Source of the DNA: Aselliscus stoliczkanus
Taxonomy: Eukaryota; Chordata; Mammalia; Chiroptera; Hipposideridae
Length of the DNA stretch: 64,000 bases
Assembly (NCBI GenBank): GCA_033961575.1
Contig: CM066733.1
Location: forward strand, 103,135,921 to 103,199,920
Direction: 5' to 3'
Part shown: positions 36,585 to 48,759 of the stretch, one piece after another
How positions within the stretch are numbered: the stretch's first letter is position 1
Layout: every line of letters starts with the position of its first letter
The notes under the pieces: generated by a model
The model's database searches: none
What the model was told of the DNA's origin: nothing
What the model saw: the letters and a program-made list of their open reading frames with translations, nothing else
Made by a program: the position numbers and the translations under genes

Positions 36585-36667
36585 GTTAAGCGCTGGCTTG
36601 GGAAGCCAGCGGCCCCGGTTCGGTCCCACATATGAGGGCCAGTGACACTGCCCTCAAAAAAAAAAAA
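36585..36667 (+). mobile_element. 5'-truncated tRNA-derived SINE, short type
   Basis: It starts inside the head at 'gttaagcgctggcttgggaa', lacking the usual first ~22 bases with the A box, and ends 'cactgccctc' plus an A tail. Perfect 14-bp duplications 'aaatactgcatctt' flank it (36571-36584 and 36668-36681), so the truncation happened at insertion. Confidence 0.92.
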
Positions 36668-37089
36668 AAATACTGCATCTTAAAAAAAAAGAAAGGTGAG
36701 TATTTTGGAAGTTTTTAAAACTGAAAATGGTACATTCATAAACACATCAAATAAAGAGATGGCCCACCTTTTTCAAACTGAAAGTTAAGAATCCATAAAA
36801 AAATTTTAGATTCAGAAGTGATAGACATTGTCTTATCGAGGGCACACCGAATGATGGTGATGGTGTTTGTTGTAGTGAAAAACACCTTTCAAGTCTTCCT
36901 TTTTATTTTATAGCTTCTTAAATGATAATAAGGTGATGGTGGCAGCTAGGAAGCACCTTTACTGTTGTAAAACATGTAAAAAGTGACCCAATTTACCAAT
37001 GCATTCCCACCATACCAGCCATGTGAATACTGATCAAGATATGTAGGCTATGGTCACACACACGATATAAATGTACACACTTTTATATA

Positions 37090-37307
37090 CAGAGGGTGCC
37101 AAAAAATGCATACATATTTTAAGAAAGGAAAACAAACCTATTAAAATTGTAATACTCAATATACAGTCATGTTTGACTCCTGCAGTTACAAGAGGTGCTC
37201 AAAGTGGTTACCATCATCAACGTCCAGACACTTCTGATTATGGTGAACTACTGCTACACAGATAACATCTCTTAAAATGCATGTACATTTTTTTTTGGCA
37301 CCCTCTG
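37090..37307. mobile_element. Mariner-type MITE with terminal inverted repeats
   Basis: The ends are near-perfect inverted repeats: left 'cagagggtgccaaaaaatg', right 'ttttttggcaccctctg', with similarity extending inwards ('atacatattttaag' / 'cttaaaatgcatgtacat'). TA flanks both ends (37088-37089, 37308-37309), the Tc1/mariner target. At 218 bp it carries no transposase; the inside ('acaagaggtgctcaaagtgg') probably derives from a longer parent. Confidence 0.88.
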
Positions 37308-37489
37308 TATACAGACTGTATCTATAAATACTCACAAACACACCGTGCTATTCTACAACAGATTCTGAATTGTGAGGATACATTTCTTTTGCTCTTTCAC
37401 TTCTGAACCCAAAGCAACAACCCTGACCAGCCATTAAAGCACTTTTTCTTAACTTTAGCATATTTCTCTTGCCCAATAAGCTGAACATT

Positions 37490-37700
37490 AGCACTAGAAT
37501 TGGAGTCAGGTGATCTGAATTAAAGTTCTGGTTAAATGTTACCTTGAGCAGGTTAACTTCCTTGGCCTCAGTTTCCTCAACTGTGAGACTGAAAATATCT
37601 CCTTTGTCCACTTTCCAGGGTTATTACAAGAATCAAATGATGTAATACCTGTGAAATACTCTGCAGACTGTAAATATGGTACGTTACTCTTTATATGATT
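37490..37700 (+). repeat. MIR SINE relic
   Basis: 'gttaccttgagcaggttaac', 'ttccttggcctcagtttcct' and 'agggttattacaagaatcaa' are clear MIR. The minus frames at 37348 and 37539 are by-products. Confidence 0.85.
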
Positions 37701-40409
37701 TATCCCATCAGTATATACACAATTACTCACTAGACAAAGTTATTACTGTATTAGCCCCCCACCACCATCACACCTTGACATTAGCCTGAGTTTTAAAATG
37801 AAAACAAATAAACTCAGATAATGTCATAAAATTAATCTCTAACTGTGTCTGTACAGTGCCAAAACTGCTGAATCACAAATGAAATTGCAGTCAACCAACC
37901 AGATGTTTCTTCCACAGGATGCCAAATTGCCACTTTAACTGATTTTTATCCAAAAAAAACTTACTCTGTGTATGGGGATCTGATAAACATGGAGTTAATC
38001 ATTTTCATTTCAAGTCCATGTGAATAATCGTGTGTAGATCCTATATACCTTGTTCAGTGCACAGCTCTTCACTTATTGGAGACAAATTTCTCACATTCTG
38101 CAAAGTGAACAGCTCTCTGAGAGAGACTGCCTAGAGGAAAGCTATGCCCAAGTTGCAGAATTTTCCCAAGGGACCAGCCAGAGGTGTCTCCTGCTGAACA
38201 ACAGCCCTTGTTCAGAGAAATCCCGGGTAGAACAAAGCTCTGATTTACATCATCACAGTTGTTTTAACCCCTGATTTCCTCCGTTGGCTTCTGTTTGACA
38301 AACAATTTCCGATTGGGGACATGATGCAGCTCCTCTCCACTCCAGCACGATGCCCACTGCCTTCTCTAAATTGGCACAGTAACAAGAACTGTTGCCAAGA
38401 TCTATGCAAGGGCAGGAGGGACTGAAAGGGAACATGGAGCAAAATGATCCCTTAATTCAAGTGCATTATTGTTACCTTTCTTCACATACTCCTTTTCTCC
38501 TCCCTCATTGTTCTCCTTTCAAAAGAGAGGTAATAGGTTCCAAATCAGTCCACAAAGAGGGTCTTCAGAACCACGTTAAATTGGAGAGCAAGGATTGGGG
38601 CTGACGGGAATATGGATTTGCAAGGTGCCAAAGTCTGATCTAATTTACATTCATTTCCTGATTTCCAGCCCTTTGGCATCTATTGAAATAGGGCTTCATT
38701 GTAGCGTTCTATATAACGAATATTCTATATATGTTGTTTTAAATTTAATTCAGAACATACAATTTTTTATATTTTCTTTTATGCAAAGCAGTATGTATAT
38801 ATGAATGGCGAAGTCTGTGTGCCAAGTATTTAGACTAGTTCTATAATTTCTCTGGTGCTTCTCTAAGCAGCTTTCTCCAAAGGGCCTGTAACTCATAATC
38901 ACAGGGGCTGTTTGTGAATATATTTCTCTGGGTCAGAAATTTCTCCAGCGCTGACAGGCACCCTGGACAGCTTTTTAGAAATCTCCTGGTTATTACTTAT
39001 CCATTAGAAGGGGGGAAAAAAAAGATATTTTGCATCAGTAGTTGTTTCTCTCTCTTTTTCTTTTTAAATTACAGAAATAAAGTGCTCATTGTAAATTGTT
39101 CATGCTGGCGGACAATATTGCATGCAGATCAGGCACACAGCCATTGGATGAAAATTGCATGGGGGTGGGGGAGATCTTTGTGAATGAGTAGGCACTGGAA
39201 TGGTCCTGAAATGGTTTTAGTCAGGTCAAAAGTAGCTCATTAGTGGGCAGAGCTGCTAGCTGCTCATCCTTTAGGGTGCAAAAAGGCTAACCCATTTACT
39301 TCAGGAGTTTCTTATTAAATTGTTTTAATCTTAATACTAAAAGCATGCATTTCTTCTTATTCTACTTGCATTCTATGTAATCTATCTTATGGATAAACAT
39401 CTTGAAAATACAATAGTAATAATTGATTGGCTAAATGAGACTTTAAAAATTCCTGTGAAATTGAAAAGTAGAAATTTAGGACAGCTAGGATTGAGGGTGT
39501 GGGGGGATGAATGTATAGAACCTCAGTATTCTTAATATTAGGGAGGATTTAAAGTTTCTTGTTTGTACTTTAACATTAACTATAGCATTAACATTTGGGG
39601 TCCCTCTCTCACCTGCCTCAGGATCTTCATGCTTGGGAAAACAAGGAAACAGAAGTTTGCATTACAATGTCAAGTTTCTTCCCAAGAAGTTAAGCAAACA
39701 GCAGTAGATGATCTATTGATGGAAGGGCAAAAGAGGATTCTAAATTCATAATGATTTTTGAGAACAAAATTCCTGCTTATGAATTTCTTATTAAAAAATA
39801 ATCAGGAGTCTCCTACAATCCCAAACATTGTTGCATCTGTTAAGAGCCAGGGAAAATGTTTCAAAGTTCTCAATTCCTTATGTATAAATGGGGAAATATG
39901 TAAATCTGGCAGAAATAATGGGAGACATAAAAATATCAGCAAATATCATGTAAAATGCCATACATTCTTCATTTTATGTTTGCTTTGCTTTCATCTTTAT
40001 TTTTTTTTTATAAATTAGTTCATTAAGTAGGCTTTTTTCTTTGCTAATATTCAAGAATCTGGTGTGATAAAGAGAAACCAAGCATTCTCTGAGTTTCTCA
40101 AAGTTCTTGTTTGTTATCAGACCCCTGGGTGCATGAGATTCGATTGCTCTGGGTACATTCTGGATGGTGAAGGTTATAACTGAATTGTTCAACACCAAAC
40201 AAAGTATCATTGGGTACAGAGCTAGTACTTGATAACTGCATAGGCAACACTCACATCAGAATTTCTGTTATCAGAGATTTAGTGAACAGTTATTGTGCAT
40301 CACTATTCAAAGTCCACATTGATGAAATAAGCTCTTCAGATAGTCACAACTCACAGTAGCATGACCATTTCAGCCATTTCAGGATCCAGGTGAAAACAGT
40401 CCGGTGTCT
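37701..40409. other. Unique sequence
   Basis: No gene supported. Several 60-90 residue frames occur on both strands (for example 38050-38274 plus, 38914-39183 plus, 39758-40018 plus), with no splice context or domain features that I trust. Confidence 0.4.
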
Positions 40410-40429
40410 AAAATATTAAGCCTCCTGGG

Positions 40430-40865
40430 CTGGCCAAGTGGCACGTTGGTTAAGAGCTGGCTTGGTACACCAGCAGCTGGGGTTCAGATCCCACATATGA
40501 GGGCCAGTGACACTGCCCTCTACAGCTAAGGCGGTGAACAACAGCTCCACCTGGTTGCCTCTATAGCTAAGATGGCCGGCGACGGTGTGGGCTGCAGCCC
40601 CTGCTGCAGTGGGCTGCCATAGGCTACAGTGAGTGGCCGGCAGCCTTCATGAACTGCCAAGAGCCGCAGTGAGTGACTGTCCAGAGGCTGTCGAGCGACA
40701 GCCTCATGCAGGAAAAGGACAATGATGATACCAACATGGGCCATTGAAGCAGTGTCCTCCACAACTAGACTGAAGAACAAAAGGACAGCAACTTGTCTGT
40801 TCTCCTCCCCCATTCCCTAATTAAAAAAAAATCTTTTAAAAAGTTAATTAATTAATTAATTAATT
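40430..40865 (+). mobile_element. Long composite tRNA-derived SINE
   Basis: The head 'ctggccaagtggcacgttgg' to 'cagtgacactgccctc' is the short-type SINE. It continues, instead of an A tail, into about 230 bp of 'acagctaaggcggtgaacaa' and GC-rich 'gccggcgacggtgtgggc' sequence, then the body tail 'ctccacaactagactgaaga', 'ggacagcaacttg' and 'cccccattccctaatt'. It ends in A-rich and (AATT)n sequence. 20-bp flanking duplications (40410-40429 and 40866-40885) differ at two bases. The 95-residue minus frame at 40526-40813 lies wholly inside and is not a gene. Confidence 0.9.
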
Positions 40866-40867
40866 AA
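40844..40867. repeat. (AATT)n in a SINE tail
   Basis: About six AATT units at the 3' end of the composite SINE. Confidence 0.9.
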
Positions 40868-40885
40868 AATAGTAGGCCTCCTGGG

Positions 40886-43800
40886 ATGTCTTAAATAGGC
40901 CTAAGCATAGCCACCAATAGCAAACTCCATGTTGTTCTCTGCTTGTTGCTATTTGTAATGGTCCTAGAACTACTGGCCTCGTACCAGAATCACTGTGCTC
41001 TTTGCAACACCATTCATGACCTGATTCCTTTTTAGTTGATTGAATGACTTCATAAGGCTGGAAAACATGGAAAATCTTTGTGAGTTTTCTTTCAACAGGG
41101 ATAAGACAGACAATCATAGGTTACTGTTAAAAATAAATCCAGTTATTCCATCCTTCCTTTTTGTAATTACTTTTGGGAAGTGTTATTATTTATATTTTTC
41201 TATTTGTATTTCTATTTATTTAGGGAGGAGTGTGTGTGAAGCATCAGACCTGAGAATTGCAAAAATGAAAAGTAAAAGTCTTTCTATAAATGTAGAGTGT
41301 GAAAGTTGAATGCATGGCAAAGCAGAAAATAAAGAGTAAGGGATATGGATGACTAGGGGTTACACACAATCATTTTGGCCATAAAAGAAATAACAGAACG
41401 AGAAAAAAAATGAGAAGTGGGGAAGCTAACCAAGATCCTTGATTTATGAGTACTTACTTAGTATCTTATTTATAGTTTCAATTTCTTCTTTATTGATAAC
41501 ATGTACATTTTCTTTTTTCTTCCTATTTTTCTTCCTTGCTTTTACCATATAATTTTCCTCTAGATATGAATAGGTGAAGGGGAAATAATTCTCTTCTTGT
41601 ATAATTGACTTCTTAATACATATGAGATAACAGATAAAAATAAGACATGTTCTGTTAAAAGAATATGGAAGACAACACTATCTTAAATCATTAAGTATCT
41701 AAATATGTGTGTTAGTTTGACAATCATGTCCTATTTTAAATTTAAACTTGTACACGAGAGCCACCATTTTGCATAGATATATAATTATTTCAATGATGAT
41801 GCCACTTTCCAAAACATTTTGGAACTGCTTCTTTTGAAATTTTAAATAAAGTGATTTTATTTTACAAGTCACATGAGACAATCAGCCTGTTTCATATTTA
41901 AATTCATTTTACCAACTTTGTGTTATTAATTACTTCATTCATTTCAATAGAGTTTCTATATCCCAACATCAAAGTATGAACTTGAAATAGTAGCTCCACC
42001 AAGAAAAAAAACAGATAACTCATTAATAGCTATTCTACTTACATTTCTGAACTTTATGCTTTTGTTTAATTAATTTTAAAATATTTTGTTTATCTCCATT
42101 ATAGTGTAAAACACATAACAGAGCCAGGAAACATACGTATATGTGAAGTTTACATAGTTTCTATTAAATTGAAGGTCATAATGCAACATTTTTTACATAA
42201 GAGAATACAAATTTAAGCCAGAATAAAATAATGGTTTTCATTATCCCTGAATACATTAATTGGAATTAAATACTTGTCTGTGAAAAATGCCTAAATGCTT
42301 CTATTACAAAGATATGTATACATGATTTGGGTTACCAGTGTTTGTGTACTTTAGCCTAAAATTATCACTGGACTCCAGAAACTGAGTTTATAGGTAAATT
42401 TCAGTGAAATTTTTGGTTGAAGAACAGGATTAAACACATACTTGTGAGCTTGAAATAGTGCCTGACACAAAATACATGATTGATACATCTCCAGTAACAG
42501 AAATTTTGATCAGAGTTTTGTCTCTACTATCACCAATTCCCATCATTGGAAAACTATGCGGTATGTCTCACATAGACAAATATCTTCTAATTTGGCAAAT
42601 GTCTGTTTAATTAAGTGATCAATACATTTGTTTATCCCTGAGTAATTTGTGGCTAGAATATGAGAGCCATACTAATAGCAGATGATCACAGATTGGGGAG
42701 GAAGATAATGCTAGTTAAACTACGACATATCTTATGTATACCTGAACTAAATTTTTTAAACATCTGGTTTTTCTGTTTCCTTCCATCATTTTTGTTGTTC
42801 ACTTCTGCTACTGAACTCATTGGGGCATTTGGACTATGGGTATCATTATTTAATTAGAATGTCTTATAAAATATATCTGCAACAGTTTGGAATAGTTTTA
42901 TTTTCCACAAGTTTGGGGCTCTGCTGTGAGACAAAATTTTCTTCCTTATCAATTAACATTAACCAATTTGGGTTACTTGCTCTTTTCACCAAGCCCCTTC
43001 ATGGAAATTTTTACATCAGTCTCAAAATATACGAGTAATTATATAAATAACTTTCCATCACTGCTTTTTGTTCATACCTTGTTTAAGGTTCACTTTATTT
43101 GGATCAAGGTCCTTTATTTCTTTGTTCTCTCTCTGATATCCTACTTCTTAGGGGCAAGCAGAATATTTGCTTCTTCAGAATACATGAGTACAGAAACAAG
43201 CATGTAAGCCTGTGGGCAGTAGGATTCAGTTTCCATTTGTTTTGAGAGTATCTCAGCAATATACTTATGGTGTATTCTTTCTCACCTTAATGCATAGTTC
43301 ATCCGTTGATTCCAAAAGGATCCTGAAAAGAACATAAAGCAATGAAAATCCAATGCTAATCTTGGAAACGAGAATTCATTTTCTTCTTCCTGTGGGTTTT
43401 TATAATATAATTTATTTTTGTCTTTTTGTATATGTATATTTCTATCTCTATCCATCAAAGGTAGGAATTACACTAGCTGTCCCTCTAAAAGATAGAATAG
43501 GAGGGAGAAAAATTATTTTGAGATCCCAGACTAATAATTCTTACTTAACAATTTCTAAAAACAAGCTTGAAAAGAGAATGCATCCTTTAAATTAGCTGCC
43601 ACTGTGCAAATTAAATTAGTTCAATAAGTAATCTGATTGTGGCTTGCTATATCATGTAGCTAATTAATATGTTATTATTTGAAGAATTCTCTTTATATTA
43701 AATGTATATATAATACACATTTTATGGCAATTTTGCAAAGCAATTTTTAACCAGTGATAGTTGCTATGTGGCAGCTCAGTGTTAAATTTGGAAAGTAAAC

Positions 43801-44539
43801 TTTAAAAAGATTAGTCACTAGTGTCAACTTACATCACTACAAGCTGAGCCAATTTAAAAGCAGTAGTTTACTTCCCTTTTAAAATTGTGCCTCATAGGTT
43901 TAAATTACATTTTGTTTTAGTAGGTGTTGTTAACAGCCCAAGTTTTCTACTTTAATATTGTCATCTGAAAATTAAGATGGTAATGAAAATCAACCTTCGT
44001 GATTATTCTCCCAGAATGAGTAGCTGTGGTAGTTATTGTGTTCTTAACAAAAATGACATCAATGTTGCTATAAAAAGAAAAACAAAAAAGGGCATTTAAA
44101 GTAGCTAGGTTTAGAATATCTTACTAACCCTTCAGTGTCGTAGTCAAAACTGGTCCCAGATTTTATAACTACCAATTATCCCCATCGTCTAAGAAAATGA
44201 TTTATAGCAGGAAAAAAATCACCTAAATCCATTTCAACACAGATGATTTTAAAGCACTCACACTTACAAATCATTTATACATATAGGTATATAAATATGA
44301 AGTGATAAAATTAGTGGATACCACACCTTTTATGAAGAAAATAAATCATTTTGGAAATAGAATACTGTTTTAAATATAATTGAATACATGTCTAAATGTC
44401 AGCAAATTCAAAGAATAACATATTTTGCATTTCATATTATTTAGATGTTTTTAGGAAACACACGCATCAAAACTCTCTGTCTTGGAAGGGAAGACACTAT
44501 GACAAATAGCTTCAGAAAACTGCAAAAATTCAAGTGCTT
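40886..44539. other. Unique AT-rich sequence
   Basis: No gene or clear repeat. Frames at 42660-43207 and 43353-43595 (plus) are hydrophobic by base composition and lack support. Confidence 0.4.
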
Positions 44540-44660
44540 TCAAAATACCAACTGTTTGAAAGAGGTACTATTATTAGTTCTGCTTTTCTGAATGAGGAAA
44601 CTGAGTCTTACAGACTTAACACAACCTGGCCATGTTCACCAAGCTAGTAAGAGAGAGAAC
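44540..44660 (-). repeat. MIR SINE relic
   Basis: 'gaaagaggtactattattag' and 'aatgaggaaactgagtctta' are reverse-strand MIR. Confidence 0.75.
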
Positions 44661-44936
44661 AGTGTGAATTCTGTTATTGCTTCTAGGCTTGTTGGGGTGG
44701 GGGAAGGACATGATTTACTAAATCTCATTTATAAAAGAGGTGGAAGGAGAATGGAGGTAAATCTGATTCTAAAAATTTGTTGTTTTTTTTTTTTTTTTTT
44801 TTTGGTAGCAATCAATACAAATGAGACAGATCATGAGGGCCCAAACCAGAATAGAAACAACTAAAATTTAAACTGATGTATGGATGCTAGAAATATGGAC
44901 AAGTCATAATCAAGAGTGCTAGACAGGGGCCGGCCA

Positions 44937-45357
44937 AGTGACTCAGTTGGTTAAGAGTGCGAGTTCTGAGCAACAGTTTCACCGGTTCAATCCCCACATG
45001 GACTAGTGAGCAGCGCTCAAGCTGAGTTGCTGCTGAGCTGCCAACAGATGGCAGGATGGCTCAGCTGGTGAGAGCACGTGCTCCTATCGATAAGGTTTTG
45101 GGTTTGACTCCCTCATGGATGGTGGGTTACGTTTGCCCGCAACTAAGATTTGAACATGGCACCTTGAGCTGAGCTATCCTGAGCTGCTGTTAGGCAGCTG
45201 GATGGAGACTGGACTTGGAGCTGAGTGAGCTGTGACCTCTACAACTAAGATTGAAGGACAACAACTTGGCTGTTCCCCTTCCCCAATTCTCCAATACTAC
45301 TCTCCTTCCCCAATTCCCCAATAAAATAAAAAAAAAATCCTAAAAAAAAAAAAAATC
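44937..45357 (+). mobile_element. Dimeric tRNA-derived SINE with two tRNA-like heads
   Basis: The first head, 'gggccggccaagtgactcag', carries an A-box-like 'ggttaagagtgcg' and a B-box-like 'ccggttcaatcccc'. A linker 'gctgagctgccaacagatgg' leads to a second head 'caggatggctcagctggtga' with its own B-box-like 'gggtttgactccc'. The body then has 'ctacaactaagattgaagga', 'caacttggctgttccccttc' and 'ttccccaataaaa', with A-rich ends. Flanks 'agagtgctagacag' (44923-44936) and 'agagtgctacacag' (45358-45371) are a 14-bp target duplication with one mismatch. Confidence 0.9.
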
Positions 45358-45430
45358 AGAGTGCTACACAGCTGACTGGAAGGAGGAGTGTGCGTAACAA
45401 CAAGGCAGAAGAGAACTGACTAAATTGAAC

Positions 45431-45720
45431 TTTTTACTCTGTTTTTTTAAAGATCAACACAAAAGAAAATTACACTCTTTGAATAACCTACTACAGTGTT
45501 TTAACCTCTTCTATAAAAGAAAGTCTTCTTTTACCTACCATGCTTCTCATTTGTTAAAAAAGAAAAAAATGTGTTTTTTTCCTTAGACTTGATTATTCTA
45601 GAGGACGCATTTCTTCAAACTCTGAATTATTCCTAATTTTTTTTTATATTTTTCAAATATATCTCCCTTTCTTATATTAAAGAATAACTAGCTAGATTTA
45701 GTTGAATTAAATGTTCAAGT
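45431..45720 (+). repeat. Diverged duplication, copy 1
   Basis: It aligns with 46955-47246 at an almost constant offset of 1525-1527 bases. Anchors are 'taacctact', 'ctaccatgcttct', 'ccctt.cttatat' and 'atgttcaa'. Neither copy is a repeat I recognise. The two intervening SINEs inserted later. Confidence 0.65.
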
Positions 45721-46250
45721 GCCACAAGCACTTCTAATATAAATGATGTGGTATGTTGTTTGTAAATTTCCTGTGATTATAAAATAGTTCCAGGTTGCCA
45801 TATTATAACTTTTTCTGCCCTCTATCCTCCAAAACATGGGCATAGAAAGACACTCTTACCCCAGAATAACTTAATGTAATTCACAAAAATATCATTAGTT
45901 CAGTAAATTATCAAAGAACTGCTAACATACACTGCCCTGCCCACATGCTCCCCACCTAGTTCTGTCAAACTCTGTGTTTCCAAGTGCCCGTTATTCTTCT
46001 CTTGGCTTCAAGTGGCTGAGTATACAGAATGTCTTCCCATTAGGTTACCATGGCTTTGAAGCAGCCATACACTTGTTTGCCCTTCTCCTGTCCTTGTAGG
46101 GCCCATAGGCTGCCAAGTTGTTACTGGTAACTTTTAGCTTTATGTTTGGTTTTCTTACTTTTGGAACCCTTAGCTCAAATGTGGCTAAACAATCTTCATT
46201 TTCACCAGGAAGTCGGGGAACTTATTTCTCTTTGCATTTCACCTTTTTTT
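45721..46250. other. Unique sequence
   Basis: Nothing recognised; a short TA run at 46251-46261 borders the next SINE. Confidence 0.4.
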
Positions 46251-46429
46251 TATATATATATTAAATTGAGGAACAGTGTGTTTTTCCAGGACCCATCAGC
46301 TCCAAGTCAAGTAGCTGTTCCAATCTACTTGTGGAGAGCACAGCTCAGTGGCCCATGTGGGGATCAAACCAGCAACTTTGGTGTTATGAGTGCTGTGCCC
46401 TACTAACTGAGCTAACCAGCCGACCCAAC
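46251..46429 (-). mobile_element. tRNA-derived SINE (Ile/Met-like head), antisense
   Basis: Same type as 3871-4030, reversed: 'ggacccatcagctccaagtc', 'tggggatcaaaccagcaact' (B box), 'ggtgttatgagtgctg' (anticodon arm) and 'ctaactgagctaaccagccg' (A box). Flanks share 'caccttttttt' on both sides, the likely target duplication. Confidence 0.88.
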
Positions 46430-46735
46430 ACCTTTTTTTTTTTTACCCTTAGGAAGAAGTATAGTGTTCTTTCCTGTGGCTTATCCCACAATTCCACTGA
46501 TGTGCTCTGGGTGTCTAGTTACTGCTTCTTAGAGTATAACAATGAGACAATCAGGAGGAAGATATTTGGATAAATAAGCTCAGTTTCATATCCATTGAAT
46601 AAATTAAAGAATACAAGTCGAGGATATTAAAAAATAAATTTATTTTAAAATGGTCTTTATATTTGGTAATTAAGAGAAAACTGGTGGCCTTTGAGGAATC
46701 TCTTTACTTGAGAAGTCAGTTAAAAGTTGAAGTCA

Positions 46736-46844
46736 GGGCCAGCTGAGTGGCGCTGTGGTTAATCGCTGGCTTCGGAAGCCAGCGGCCCCGGTTTGGATCC
46801 CACATATGAGGGTCAGTGACACTGCCCTCAAAAAAAAAAAAAAA
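46736..46844 (+). mobile_element. tRNA-derived SINE, short type, perfect TSD
   Basis: 'gggccagctgagtggcgctg', hairpin 'ctggcttcggaagccagc', 'cagtgacactgccctc' and an A tail. 14-bp duplications 'aaaagttgaagtca' at 46722-46735 and 46845-46858 are identical. Confidence 0.95.
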
Positions 46845-46954
46845 AAAAGTTGAAGTCAAATTTTAAACAATAGTATTAGATGATAAAAAGATTACATGTA
46901 GTCAGAACTTCAATTCCTTTGGATACGATATAAAAAAATGGAATCATATGATGT

Positions 46955-47246
46955 AAAATTTGTTCTACTTTTAAGGATCATCAGAAAAAAAAATCACTTG
47001 ACTCTGAGTAACCTACTGAAATTTTTAAACAATTTTTCTATCAATGAAAGCCTTTTTATCTACCATGCTTCTGCTTAACCTGTTCTATTTCTGATAGTAG
47101 GATGAGGAATATTAGTCATAATTTTTCATTTGAAAAGAAAAAAGCACTTCTTATGGGTTTCTTTTTGACTGTTTTTCGAACACTTTTCCCTTCCTTATAT
47201 GCAAAAATCACTTGCCAGGTTTAGTCAAGGATTGTAAATGTTCAAA
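46955..47246 (+). repeat. Diverged duplication, copy 2
   Basis: Partner of 45431-45720, see that entry. Similarity falls off after 'atgttcaa' (47238-47245). Confidence 0.65.
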
Positions 47247-48759
47247 GATAAATAAAGGATTCGTAGTTACCAGCAATGGAGACTAACACCAGAAAAAAGG
47301 TCACTAGAGGATGGGTATTAGATGGCTCAAGATGACAGTGATCTATCTAGAATTGAAAATGTGCATTAATACCTTTGCGCATCAGCACACATGTTACATG
47401 GATAGATGTGGACTGACATACTTAGGTCTTCTTTGATGAACTTTTGTCTCCCATGGTGCCCTAACAAAACTCTACAATCAGGGAATTCAAAAAGCCAGGC
47501 ATGTATTCTCATGTTGAAAAGCGAAAATAAATACAAAATACAAAATACTTCCACTGAGATGAATAAAATGTAGCTGCATTTTGTTAACCATTTGCATCTA
47601 AAATGGTGACTTCAACCTAATTGAAAATTAGAACTGGTTTACCCAGTTTATACTGTTTTTACTAATCAATTCTGTCAAAATATTGACATATATTGACTGA
47701 ACTTAAGGTATGCAACACGGTATATCAACCCAAGAGTTATGATTTGAAACAGAATCAAAAAATATGAAGGTAAACACAGATAATCTGTTCCATGATTAAA
47801 TAATTTTCACAAAGAGTATACCACAACTATTAATAGTTTTCATCAATACATTAGTGGGTCAAATAAAAATTTCCATGTATTTTCACCACCTTATCTTACA
47901 AATTTTGTTTAACAAAATAAGCTTATTAAGCAAAAAGTAGCCCAATTCTAAAATCACTGGGTAGGCGACTCTATTGAAGAAATAAACCTTTTAAATTAGA
48001 AATAGTTAACTACCATGGAAATGCTCAGTTCAACCTGATAAACCACATGAGTTAAGTCTATCTAAAAATATGTGGTGCTATTTATTATCACATATTATGT
48101 CTCTTGCTCAAGCTCCACTTCAAAAACATCTAAGTATGCCAGTCCAAGTATACCCATTTAACAAATGTACTGAGGCTCAAAGGTATTAACACACATTTTA
48201 TGCTCTCATCTGGGACATTGTCATCCTGACCCCCGCATACTGCTGTTAAACACAGAGGATTTACTTTGAAGCTTTCATTTAAGAAATTGAGTTATAATCC
48301 TTTGCTTGACCTTTGTCCATGGAATATTTATCATGATGCCCTGTAAAACTATAATGTGTGAGAAAAGTGAGAAAAGGAAGTAATGCATTTGTGATTTATA
48401 AAGAAAGAAGGAATAGGTATAAATCAGACTTTTCATATCTATTCATAGGTACCTCTTACATAATCCATTTATAATCTCAATATCCCTGCCTAAAATGTTT
48501 TTGTACATTTTTAAAATAATCATTAGCAAAAGTAACTTGAAATAAATCATGATCTGTGATTTCCAGGATCTCTTGCCAAGTATTGTTTATATTTATTACT
48601 GGGAAGAAAACAGGGAAACAACATTATTTTAAAAGTACCGAAAGAAATAGTCTTCAAGCTGTTCCCTTAATGAACTAGAAATAGTAACCCTGTCAAATTT
48701 AATATAAAAATAGTGTTATAAGCCTATGGCATCTATTTATTACTGGAGAACAAAAGCCT
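47247..48759. other. Unique AT-rich sequence with small MIR scrap
   Basis: Around 48140-48200, 'aacaaatgtactgaggctca' is probably antisense MIR. No gene seen. Confidence 0.4.

Noticed and set aside
40526..40813. 95-residue minus-strand frame
   Set aside because: Lies entirely within the GC-rich middle of a composite SINE.
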